This document shows, one piece after another, positions 6,706 through 13,368 of a stretch of DNA of 15,272 nucleotides. The stretch comes from JADLDB01 sp040752975 (lineage in GTDB: Bacteria; Myxococcota; Myxococcia; Myxococcales; Myxococcaceae): NCBI GenBank assembly GCA_040752975.1, contig JBFMHF010000167.1, positions 1-15,272 of the forward strand. The letters are read 5' to 3'. Under the pieces are notes generated by a model that was given only the letters and a program-made list of their open reading frames with translations, made no database searches and was not told where the DNA came from. How positions within the stretch are numbered: position 1 is the first letter of the stretch; each line of letters starts with the position of its first letter. The position numbers were made by a program, and so were the translations under genes.

Positions 6706-8103
6706 CTACGCCTTCTGAACGGGGACGGTGGCGTGCAACACCTTGAGCTGGATGTTCAGCTTCAGCGCGTCGCACCGCGAGTGCACCACCTCGGACAGGT
6801 TGTTGAAGAGGAGGGAGGAGTTCTCCTGCGTGTAGTACCCGCTGATGCTGGAGATGAGCGACAAGAGGTCGCTGCACAGGCCCAGGTACAGCAGCCGCTC
6901 GGAGCGCACCTTCTCGTCCCTCACGCCCAGCACGTCCTTGTTGGACTGCAGCATGGCCACCACGCTCACCAGCGAGTTGAGCTCGTGGAAGGGGCGCCGG
7001 TACGCCACCACGTCGAGGCCGAGGAGCGCGAGGAAGGCCAGCCCGATGTTGAGGAGGATGGAGAGGAAGGCGTCGATGCCCTGGAACAGCTCGCTCGTCT
7101 CGCCCGTGGTCAGCTCGACGGTGCGCGCACGGATGGAGTTGGGGTTGGCGTCCAGCACGTGCGCGGCCTGGGTGAGGTGTCGAGGGGTGAGGCCGTCGCG
7201 GGCCACGAGGAAGGTGGACACGCTGAAGGTGGAGACGGGCGCCTCGGGCAGCGCCGGGTCGAAGCGCAGGTGGCCGCGGGGCAGTTCGAACGGGGCGAGG
7301 TAGTCCAGCCGGCCCGCGCGGACGCCCAGCACCGGAGAGGCGAGGCGAAAGCCCTGGGCCGCCAGGCGCTCGACGGCGACCAGCGCCTTCTCGTCCGTGG
7401 GGTCCTTCACGACGAAGACGGCCTGCACGTCGGGAGGCACCTGGTAGTCGGCGCGGCTGGTGAGTTCCTTCCACTCGTGGACGAAGCCGACGCTCTGGCG
7501 CCTCCAGAGGCGGAAGAAGTCGAGCGCGACGGAGTGGCTGCCTTCGCCCTGCACCGAGGTCAGCACCTTCGTCACGGCCGCGGGGCCGGGAACGCCATCC
7601 CGGAGGAAGAAGAGGACCAGCTCGCGGCTGGGCGCCTCCAGGCGAAGCAGGCCTGGGGGAATCGGCACGCCCCCCTGGACGAAGGCGAGATCCACCGCGC
7701 CCTTCGACACCTGCTCGACGGCCTCGCGAGAACCCGGCACCTCCACCGGCTTCACCAACAGCCGCTGTTGGCTGGCCACCGTGTCCTTGATGGCCACAGC
7801 GTCACGATCTGGCAGCGCCAGACTCAAGGTGGAGACATGGAAGAACTGCCAGTACAGCCAGCCCATGAGGCCCAGCAGCGCCGCGGCGAGAAAGACGACG
7901 GGCAGGCGGTGAGGGCTCCAGGGCCGCTTCATGCCTTCGGCGAGGCGGTGGGCCTTGCGGGCGGCGGCCTCGGTGAGCGCCACGGCCTGCCTGAGCCCAT
8001 CGTGCGTCGGAAGCTCCTTCGCCACCGTCTCGCCCACGGCCACGGCCTGCTGGATGACCAGCTCGATGCGAACGCGTACGGGTGGGCTCGTCCCCTCGCT
8101 CAC
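6706..8103 (-). CDS. Membrane-anchored TAXI-type substrate-binding protein with cytoplasmic C-domain
   Basis: 465 residues from a GTG start. Residues 1-65 are soluble and helical. A transmembrane helix spans about 68-88, and a periplasmic type-II binding-protein domain about 92-340 carries VDLAFVQGGV, typical of TAXI (TRAP-associated extracytoplasmic immunogenic) proteins and their NMT1-like relatives. A second helix spans about 346-367. The last 98 residues (368-465) should be cytoplasmic and look mainly helical. No TRAP permease gene (DctQ/DctM type) lies nearby, so it may act as a sensor or signalling protein rather than a transport partner. No Shine-Dalgarno is close; instead TAAGGT (8118-8113) ends 9 nt before the GTG, suggesting a leaderless transcript, though the -35 is poor. 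It is divergent from the glycosyltransferase. Confidence 0.75.
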   Translation of the reverse strand: MSEGTSPPVRVRIELVIQQAVAVGETVAKELPTHDGLRQAVALTEAAARKAHRLAEGMKRPWSPHRLPVVFLAAALLGLMGWLYWQFFHVSTLSLALPDRDAVAIKDTVASQQRLLVKPVEVPGSREAVEQVSKGAVDLAFVQGGVPIPPGLLRLEAPSRELVLFFLRDGVPGPAAVTKVLTSVQGEGSHSVALDFFRLWRRQSVGFVHEWKELTSRADYQVPPDVQAVFVVKDPTDEKALVAVERLAAQGFRLASPVLGVRAGRLDYLAPFELPRGHLRFDPALPEAPVSTFSVSTFLVARDGLTPRHLTQAAHVLDANPNSIRARTVELTTGETSELFQGIDAFLSILLNIGLAFLALLGLDVVAYRRPFHELNSLVSVVAMLQSNKDVLGVRDEKVRSERLLYLGLCSDLLSLISSISGYYTQENSSLLFNNLSEVVHSRCDALKLNIQLKVLHATVPVQKA

Positions 8104-8208
8104 AGGAAGCGCACCTTATGGCAGCCGAGGGCGGGGGCGGTGGCCGTTTTCGGGGCCGCGGGGTGCCTCCTGGACGCGAGGCGTGCTAGGGCGCGAGCCC
8201 CGGCGTTC

Positions 8209-8214
8209 AAGGAG
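8209..8214 (+). promoter_or_regulatory. Ribosome binding site fixing the glycosyltransferase start
   Basis: AAGGAG lies 8 nt before the ATG at 8223, a near-ideal site. It distinguishes this gene from nearby starts that lack one. Confidence 0.8.
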
Positions 8215-8222
8215 CGCGTCTG

Positions 8223-9446
8223 ATGTCGCTGTCCACCTTCAACTGGGCCGAATGGGTGTTGCTGGCGCTGCTGGCCTTCGGGCTCTTTCAGCATGTGTCC
8301 GGCTTCTTCGTGTCGCTGTGGTTCGTACGCAGACTGAAGCCGCCGCCGCTGCCGGAAGGAAAGGCGCCGGGCGTCACCGTCATCAAGACCTGCGTGGGCG
8401 TGGACGACGGGGAAGAGGAGCTGTTCGACGCGCTCTTCCACCAGGACTACCCGGGCCCGATCCAGCTCATCTTCACCGTCCCCAACACCGAGTGCGCGGC
8501 CAACCCGGTCATCGACGCCTACCTGAAGAAGTACCCGCAGGCAGACGCGATGAAGCTGGTGTCCACCACCCGCCTGGCGGCGTACAGGAAGGTTGACGCG
8601 CTGTACGACGCGCACCCGCACGTCAAGCACGAGCTCGTGGTGTGGAGCGACAGCGACGTGGTGATGACGAAGCACTTCGTGCGCGACGTGGCGGCGAGCC
8701 TGCTGGAGCCCGGCGTGTCGATGGTGTCGACGCCGCAGTTCGACGTGGGGGCGGACAACTTCGCCACCGCGCTCAAGACGGTGGGCAACAACGTGGACAA
8801 CGCGGTCATGGTCCCCTGGTACCTGCTCACCTACAAGCCGGTGCGGATGGTGGTGGGGCACCTCATCGCCTTCCACAAGAAGGACCTCGACGAGCTGGCA
8901 GACGAGCTGTGGAAGACGCTGCGCGTGGCGCTGGCGGACGACCAGGGCACGGGGATCACCTTCGCGAAGCACGGCAAGAAGATCGCCTTCCGCAACATCG
9001 CCAACCCGGTGCGCTTCGCGGGCAAGTCGCTCAAGGCGATGGTGAACCAGAAGGAGCGCCACGCGATCTGCCAGCAGGCCGGCGCGGGCTCGAAGTGGGC
9101 GTACCTGGCGTTCATGTTCACCTACGCCCAGCTGACCGCGACGGTGTGGTGGCTGACGCACCTCGGGCAGACGTCGGCGTGGGTGGTGCTGGCGACGCCA
9201 GCAGTGCTCCGGATTCTCTTGAGCTTCTGGGTGGAGAAGCTCTTCCTCGGCACCGTGAAGATGACCGCGAAGTGGTTCTGGACGATCCCGATCTGGGACC
9301 TCGCGGCGGCGTACTTCATCGTGAAGGCGACGGTGACGCAGCGGATCGACTACCACGGCGTCTGGTACGACATCGTCGATCGCATCTACATCCGCCGCGA
9401 GACGCCGCCGGAGCGCCCGCCGGAGCCGAGTCGGCCGCACGCCTGA
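8223..9446 (+). CDS. Membrane glycosyltransferase, family 2/GT21-like (ceramide glucosyltransferase-type)
   Basis: 407 residues. One N-terminal membrane segment (about 9-34), then a GT-A catalytic domain and about three C-terminal membrane segments (about 293-314, 318-343, 351-370). Motifs are spaced as in ceramide glucosyltransferase and HpnI-type enzymes: Asp61-Asp62 in the first loop, WSDSD (Asp143, Asp145) as the nucleotide-sugar/metal motif, ADDQG (Asp239-Asp240) as the probable base, and QKERH (276-280) where the family has QxxRW. The Trp is replaced by His. By family it should transfer a sugar from a UDP-sugar to a lipid acceptor on the cytoplasmic face of the inner membrane; the acceptor (ceramide, hopanoid or diacylglycerol) cannot be told. 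Myxobacteria are known to make sphingolipids, which fits but does not prove a ceramide acceptor. Confidence 0.87.
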   Translation: MSLSTFNWAEWVLLALLAFGLFQHVSGFFVSLWFVRRLKPPPLPEGKAPGVTVIKTCVGVDDGEEELFDALFHQDYPGPIQLIFTVPNTECAANPVIDAYLKKYPQADAMKLVSTTRLAAYRKVDALYDAHPHVKHELVVWSDSDVVMTKHFVRDVAASLLEPGVSMVSTPQFDVGADNFATALKTVGNNVDNAVMVPWYLLTYKPVRMVVGHLIAFHKKDLDELADELWKTLRVALADDQGTGITFAKHGKKIAFRNIANPVRFAGKSLKAMVNQKERHAICQQAGAGSKWAYLAFMFTYAQLTATVWWLTHLGQTSAWVVLATPAVLRILLSFWVEKLFLGTVKMTAKWFWTIPIWDLAAAYFIVKATVTQRIDYHGVWYDIVDRIYIRRETPPERPPEPSRPHA

Positions 9447-9481
9447 GCTGCAGCGCGCCTCCGTCGAGGTGGCGGGCGCAG

Positions 9482-9496
9482 GGCACGACGCGCGCA
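9482..9496 (+). promoter_or_regulatory. Candidate sigma-54 promoter of the Gly-linker lipoprotein
   Basis: GGCACG at 9482-9487 matches the -24 element fully after its first T. GCA at 9494-9496 gives the -12 GC at exactly GG-N10-GC. The upstream half of the -12 box is poor. The predicted start near 9506 would leave the ribosome site and the ATG at 9528 downstream. Confidence 0.3.
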
Positions 9497-9527
9497 CCGC
9501 TTGCTTGAAGGGGGAACGGGGGCTCTC

Positions 9528-10661
9528 ATGGCGCCCATGCGCAGACTCCCCGTCTTCCTCCTCGTCGCAGCGGTCCTCCTCACCTGTGGCGGCTCCACGT
9601 CCGGGAGTGACGGAGGCACGGGCGGGGGCTCCGCTTCCGATGGAGGCAGCGGTGGCGGCGCGGCAGGTGGCGGCGCGGGAGGCAGCGGAGGAGGCGGTGG
9701 CGCGAGCGGAGGAGGCACGGGGGGTGGCGGCGCGCTGAGCGGCCTCTTCAGCCAGCCGCACGCGTGGAACAAGGACGTTTCGTCGCTCCAGCCGGACGGG
9801 CGCTCGCAGGCGATCATCGACGCGCTCGTCGCGATGGGCGGCTGGGGCAACGGCAACCGGCTGCAGATCGACTTCTCCTTCATCCTGCTCCGGGCGAACG
9901 CCTCGACGCCGCGGCGTACCATCACCGCGCCGCCCGGCGGCTACTGCTACGGCGGCCCCGACTGCGACCCGCTCCCGCTGCAGATGCCCATCCCCGTGAA
10001 CGGCAACACCGAGGGCAGCGCCGACTACACCTGCGACTGGATGAACAACGACTGCCACGTGCTGGTGGTGGAGGAGTCCGAGCGCAAGCTGTACGAGCTC
10101 TACCAGGCGACGGGAGACGCCACGTCCTTCACCGCCTACGGCGCCTTCGTGTGGGACCTCGACCGGCAATACCCCGACACGCTGCGCGGAGAGCAATGCA
10201 CCTCGGCGGACGCGGCGGGCCTGCCCATCGCGGCGCTGCTCCCCACCGCCGACGAGGTGGCCGCGGGAGAGATTCCACACGCGCTGCGCTTCATTCTCCC
10301 CAACGCGCGCATGAAGCGGCAGGTGTACGTGCGGCCGGCGACGCACGCGGGCGGGCCGTCCAGCACCAACGCCGACGCGCCTCCCTACGGCGTGCGCTTC
10401 CGCCTGAAGGCCAGCTTCGACGAGACGCCGTACAACGCCGCGGAGCGCGTCGTCCTCAGGGCCCTCAAGAAGTACGGGATGATCCTCTCCGACGGCGGGA
10501 ACATCGCCCTCACCTTCTCCGATGACCGGCTGTCGACGGCGAAGTGGGCCACGCTGGGAATCCGCGCCCAGTCGTTCAACACCATCCCCGTGACCGCCTT
10601 CGACGTCGTCGACCTCGGCGCAGAGATTCCGCTCACCTACGACTGCGTTCGAAACCCCTGA
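9528..10661 (+). CDS. Lipoprotein with Gly-rich linker and conserved secreted domain of unknown function
   Basis: 377 residues from the ATG at 9528, chosen because a G-run ribosome site (GGGGG near 9518-9522) lies 5 nt upstream; an ATG at 9537 is possible and the TTG at 9501 unlikely. The signal peptide ends LLTC (Cys20); Thr at -1 is less usual. Residues about 21-72 are almost all Gly, Ser, Ala, Thr, a flexible spacer. The folded part holds conserved-looking stretches: CDWMNNDCHVLVVEESERKL, ALRFILPNARMKRQVYVRPA, YGVRFRLKASFD and RALKKYGMILSDGG. I recall similar segments in secreted proteins of actinobacteria and myxobacteria, without an assigned activity. Two Cys pairs may form disulfides. 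It ends 17 bp from the convergent vapC stop. No function is claimed. Confidence 0.85.
   Translation: MAPMRRLPVFLLVAAVLLTCGGSTSGSDGGTGGGSASDGGSGGGAAGGGAGGSGGGGGASGGGTGGGGALSGLFSQPHAWNKDVSSLQPDGRSQAIIDALVAMGGWGNGNRLQIDFSFILLRANASTPRRTITAPPGGYCYGGPDCDPLPLQMPIPVNGNTEGSADYTCDWMNNDCHVLVVEESERKLYELYQATGDATSFTAYGAFVWDLDRQYPDTLRGEQCTSADAAGLPIAALLPTADEVAAGEIPHALRFILPNARMKRQVYVRPATHAGGPSSTNADAPPYGVRFRLKASFDETPYNAAERVVLRALKKYGMILSDGGNIALTFSDDRLSTAKWATLGIRAQSFNTIPVTAFDVVDLGAEIPLTYDCVRNP
9585..9742 (+). repeat. Low-complexity Gly/Ser/Ala linker coding region
   Basis: A degenerate GGN-rich stretch just after the lipid Cys codon. It is imperfect, unlike the clean 27-bp repeat at 15164. It probably serves as an extended spacer that holds the folded domain away from the membrane. 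Confidence 0.75.
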
Positions 10662-10678
10662 GGGCCGGCCCGCGCAGC

Positions 10679-11068
10679 TCACCACACTTCCACTTCGAGT
10701 CCCTCGACGCGCGTGAACCCCCGGGCGTTGCGCGTGACGAGCGACAAGCCGTTCGCTGTGGCAGTGGCGGCGATCATCAGGTCGTTGGGGCCGATGGGCG
10801 TCCCGCGGGCCCTCAGCCTCGCGCGGAGCTTCCCGTACTCGCGACCAACCGCGTCGTCGAACGGCAACGACTCGAAGGACTCGAAGAACGCGTCGAGACG
10901 CGCGTGGTTCCGCGCAGGCGCGGCGCTGGCCTCGGCGCCAAACCAGAGCTCTGCCTTCACCACGCTGCACAGCACCAACTCCTCGCTCTCTTCGAGGAGG
11001 CGGCGCGCGAGGGCCCGGTCCCTCCCGTTCAGGAAGGTGATGCAGACGTCGGTGTCGAGGAGCTTCAC
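10679..11068 (-). CDS. vapC: VapC-type PIN-domain ribonuclease toxin
   Basis: 129 residues, normal for VapC. The GTG start overlaps the antitoxin stop by 4 bp (GTGA), giving translational coupling. The PIN-domain acidic residues are all present: Asp5 (LLDTD), Glu40 (KAELWFG), Asp96 (GPNDLMIAA), with Asn112 in the usual VTRNxxxF motif. The family cleaves RNA, often tRNA anticodon loops or rRNA, with Mg2+, and is held inactive by the cognate antitoxin. No inactivating change is visible. The closing stretch RVEGLEVEVW is typical of the family. It is convergent with the lipoprotein gene and lies downstream of vapB in a two-gene operon. Confidence 0.95.
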   Translation of the reverse strand: MKLLDTDVCITFLNGRDRALARRLLEESEELVLCSVVKAELWFGAEASAAPARNHARLDAFFESFESLPFDDAVGREYGKLRARLRARGTPIGPNDLMIAATATANGLSLVTRNARGFTRVEGLEVEVW

Positions 11069-11283
11069 GGTTCCAGGGGCCTGTCTCGCAAGGGCAGCAG
11101 GTCTTCATCGCCGGGCAGGCGGAGGTCCGGGCAGCTCCCGACGAGCTTCTCCAGCTTTCTCCTTCGCTCGGGCCCACTCAGCACCGAAGCGATGTAGGCC
11201 GAGAGGCTCTTTCCTCGTCGCTTCGCCTCCCGGCGAGCCCGCGCTTCGACGTCTCGAGGAAGGTAGATGGTCACCTGCGACAT
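11065..11283 (-). CDS. vapB: VapB-type ribbon-helix-helix antitoxin
   Basis: 72 residues. The N-terminus SQVTIYLPRDVEARARREA starts with the beta-ribbon and first helix of the ribbon-helix-helix/CopG fold, and SLSAYIASVL is the second helix. The acidic, proline-rich C-terminus (about 46-72) would wrap the toxin. It precedes vapC with a 4-bp overlap. The ATG at 11283 has no Shine-Dalgarno sequence; an AT-rich promoter-like element with two direct repeats sits directly before it, fitting the autorepression usual for these antitoxins. Confidence 0.9.
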   Translation of the reverse strand: MSQVTIYLPRDVEARARREAKRRGKSLSAYIASVLSGPERRRKLEKLVGSCPDLRLPGDEDLLPLRDRPLEP

Positions 11284-11292
11284 GACCCAACT

Positions 11293-11309
11293 CTATAAGT
11301 GAATAAGTG
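11293..11309 (-). promoter_or_regulatory. vapBC promoter -10 and candidate VapB operator
   Basis: ATAAGTG occurs at 11295-11301 and 11303-11309, a direct repeat with 8-bp period, in an unusually AT-rich island. On the minus strand, TTATAG (11298-11293) makes a -10 box ending 9 nt before the vapB ATG; TAGAGT, 6 nt before it, is an alternative. No good -35 is seen. Ribbon-helix-helix repressors commonly bind short repeats over their own promoter. Confidence 0.5.
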
Positions 11310-11333
11310 GACTGCCGACGGCGCGGCCGGCAC

Positions 11334-11954
11334 TCAGCTTCCCCCGTCACCCGCAGACGAACGCCGCGCGACGAGGTGCACCGCCGCCGCGATGACGGCC
11401 GCCGCGGCCCCCGCCGCCGACGCGCGAATCGCCGCTTCGCCCGCGTCGGGGCCTCCGCCCACCACGCGCAGGAGCAAGCCCAGCACCACCAAGCCGGGCG
11501 CCGCGGTGGCGAACAACCTCAGCGCCACCATCAACTGCGTGCGGCGCGGCCACAAGGCCACCGCCCCATTCATCAACAGCACCGTCACGAGGCTGGCCGG
11601 CAGGTAGGCGAAGGCGAAGTCACTCGTCGCGCCCTCCTGCAGGTAGTTGGACAGCCGGGGAGGCGCGAGCGCCACCATCCACGTCGCCGCCGCCGTCGCC
11701 GTCAGCCCGTCGTCCAGCGCGTCCTTCGCCGAGCCGTCGGCCGCCAGCGCGCGGATGGTGAGCATCGCCCACAGCACCGCGGCCACGAAGCTGGTGCCCA
11801 ACAGGTCGGTCATCCCTCCGCGCCCAGCCTCGGCCGCGAAGCCTCCGCCGCGCACCAGCACGTGAAAGAGGCCCACCGTCAGCCCCGCGCCGAGCAGCCA
11901 CAGCGCCGTCTTCGTCTCGGGCCGGACCTTCCCCCGCGGCGGCGCGTCGCTCAC
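11334..11954 (-). CDS. Six-TM integral membrane protein, unknown function
   Basis: 206 residues from a GTG start that lies one base after the aminotransferase stop (TGA-A-GTG), so it is probably translated by reinitiation from the same mRNA. Hydrophobic segments lie near 16-34, 50-70, 84-98, 113-135, 141-163 and 176-196, the last very Ala-rich. I recognise no transporter signature or catalytic motif. Position at the end of an amino-acid catabolic operon makes a transport-associated role tempting, but nothing in the sequence supports it. It ends just before the vapB promoter region, and no terminator hairpin is evident in the 50-bp gap. Confidence 0.75.
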   Translation of the reverse strand: MSDAPPRGKVRPETKTALWLLGAGLTVGLFHVLVRGGGFAAEAGRGGMTDLLGTSFVAAVLWAMLTIRALAADGSAKDALDDGLTATAAATWMVALAPPRLSNYLQEGATSDFAFAYLPASLVTVLLMNGAVALWPRRTQLMVALRLFATAAPGLVVLGLLLRVVGGGPDAGEAAIRASAAGAAAAVIAAAVHLVARRSSAGDGGS

Positions 11955-11955
11955 T

Positions 11956-13320
11956 TCAGCCCTCGAAGGCGGCGTCGGTGATCTCCAGGCCCTTGTCGAT
12001 GATGGCGAAGCCTTCCTTGAGCTGCGCCTCGGTGATGCACAGCGGAGGATTGGTGGTGAAGCTGGCCCAGCGCAGGAAAGTGAACAGGCCGTTCTCGCGG
12101 AAGAAGCCCGCCAGCTTCGTCATCGCCGGGTGGGTGCCGTTGTACGGCGCCATCAACTCGCCCTTCGAGTTCTTCTGGATGTCGAACATCCCGAAGAGGC
12201 CGATGTTGCGGGCCTCCTTCACGCTCTTGTGCTTCTTCGTGAGGCGGTCCATCTCGGCGCGCATCACCGCGCCCATCTTCGCGGCGTTCTCCACCAGCTT
12301 CTCGTCGACGGTGACGCGCAGCACGGCCTCGGCGGTGGCCAGGCCCACCGGGTGCGAGTTGTACGTCAGCCCGCCCGGGTACACGTTCTTCTGGAAGTGC
12401 TCGTGAATGGGCTTCGAGACGCCCACCGCGCCCAGGGGGAAGTAGGAGGAAGTCAGGCCCTTGGCCATCGTCACCAGGTCGGGCGTCACGTCGAAGTGCT
12501 CGTACGCCATCATCTTCCCGGTGCGGCCGATGCCGGCCATCACCTCGTCGCAGATGAGGAGGATGCCGTACTTGTTCAGCAGCTCCCGCAGCGCCTTGAA
12601 CCAGCCCTTCGGCGGGACGAGGACGCCGTTGGTGCCCGTCACCGTCTCCACCACCATCGCGGCGATGGTGTGCGGACCTTCGTACTTGATGGTCTCCTCG
12701 AGGTAGGTGAGGTGGTTCTTGCACCGCTCCTCGTCGGTGGCGCCGAAGGAGTAGTCGTACGGCGTCGGATCCATCACGTGGATGATGCCGGGGGTGCCGG
12801 GCTCGCTGGGCCAGCGGCGTGGATCGCCGGTCATCTGCATCGTGAGGTTGGTGCCGCCATGGTAGCTGCGGTACCGCACGAGGATCTTCTGCCGGCCGGT
12901 GTACAGCCGCGCCATCTTCACCGCGTTCTCGTTGGCCTCGGCGCCACCCAGGGTGAAGAAGAAGCTCTGCATGCCGGGGATCAGCTCGTGCATCAGCTTC
13001 GACAGGCGGGCGCGGACCTGCGTGGCCGTCTGCGGGTAGACGAAGATGAGCTCGTCGAGCTGCCGCTTCATGGCGGCGATGACGCGCGGGTGGTTGTGGC
13101 CGATGAGGACGCTCATCAGCTGCGCGTTGAAGTCGATGATCTTCTGCCCTTCGGGCGTCCACAGGTAGACGCCGTCGGCGCGGGCGATGGGCAGCGGGTT
13201 GACCGCGTTGCCGGCGGTCCACGTGTAGAGCGTGTGCTGCTTGCAGAGGTCCACCATCTGCTGCGTGGACATCGGCTCCTTCGCGAACTCGTTGGGGTAA
13301 CCCAGGTACTGGTTGGTCAT
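11956..13320 (-). CDS. Class III PLP-dependent aminotransferase (omega-amino acid type)
   Basis: 454 residues from the ATG at 13320, chosen over the TTG at 13326 because GGGGAG (13333-13328) lies 7 nt before the ATG. Class III features in order: GGAEAN (125-130) for cofactor phosphate, YHGG (153-156) stacking on PLP, CDEV with Asp258 contacting the pyridine nitrogen, and Lys287 (TMAKGLT) as the Schiff-base lysine. The family moves the terminal amino group of beta-alanine, 4-aminobutyrate, taurine or similar to pyruvate or 2-oxoglutarate. The upstream neighbour oxidises malonate or methylmalonate semialdehyde, which points to beta-alanine or 3-aminoisobutyrate as the donor, although specificity cannot be read from these motifs. 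A 10-bp palindrome overlaps the ribosome site. Confidence 0.92.
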   Translation of the reverse strand: MTNQYLGYPNEFAKEPMSTQQMVDLCKQHTLYTWTAGNAVNPLPIARADGVYLWTPEGQKIIDFNAQLMSVLIGHNHPRVIAAMKRQLDELIFVYPQTATQVRARLSKLMHELIPGMQSFFFTLGGAEANENAVKMARLYTGRQKILVRYRSYHGGTNLTMQMTGDPRRWPSEPGTPGIIHVMDPTPYDYSFGATDEERCKNHLTYLEETIKYEGPHTIAAMVVETVTGTNGVLVPPKGWFKALRELLNKYGILLICDEVMAGIGRTGKMMAYEHFDVTPDLVTMAKGLTSSYFPLGAVGVSKPIHEHFQKNVYPGGLTYNSHPVGLATAEAVLRVTVDEKLVENAAKMGAVMRAEMDRLTKKHKSVKEARNIGLFGMFDIQKNSKGELMAPYNGTHPAMTKLAGFFRENGLFTFLRWASFTTNPPLCITEAQLKEGFAIIDKGLEITDAAFEG

Positions 13321-13330
13321 GGGCAATCTC

Positions 13331-13352
13331 CCCTCTCCCCGTGGGGAGAGGG
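13331..13352. repeat. 10-bp perfect palindrome between mmsA and the aminotransferase
   Basis: CCCTCTCCCC and GGGGAGAGGG flank two bases (GT). In RNA it would give a 9-bp stem with a 4-nt loop. It fills half of the 48-bp gap in the operon, and its end overlaps the aminotransferase ribosome site by 3 nt. CCCTCTCCC/GGGAGAGGG palindromes are, from general knowledge, common dispersed intergenic repeats in many proteobacterial genomes. Confidence 0.75.
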
Positions 13353-13368
13353 ACAGGGAAGTGGTTGT

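Noticed and set aside
8172..8186. Sigma-54-like GG...GC before the glycosyltransferase
   Set aside because: The spacing is N11 rather than the required N10.
9453..9475. Possible terminator hairpin after the glycosyltransferase
   Set aside because: Only about six base pairs before mismatches and no U-tract.
10662..10671. GGGCCGGCCC palindrome between the lipoprotein and vapC stops
   Set aside because: A 10-bp palindrome of only G and C is unremarkable in this composition and has no loop to form a hairpin.
8100..11177. Very long minus-strand open frame (about 1025 codons) opposite the glycosyltransferase and lipoprotein
   Set aside because: Arg/His/Val-rich shadow of real genes in G+C-rich DNA. 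It has no recognisable domain and conflicts with VapC and two well-supported plus-strand genes.
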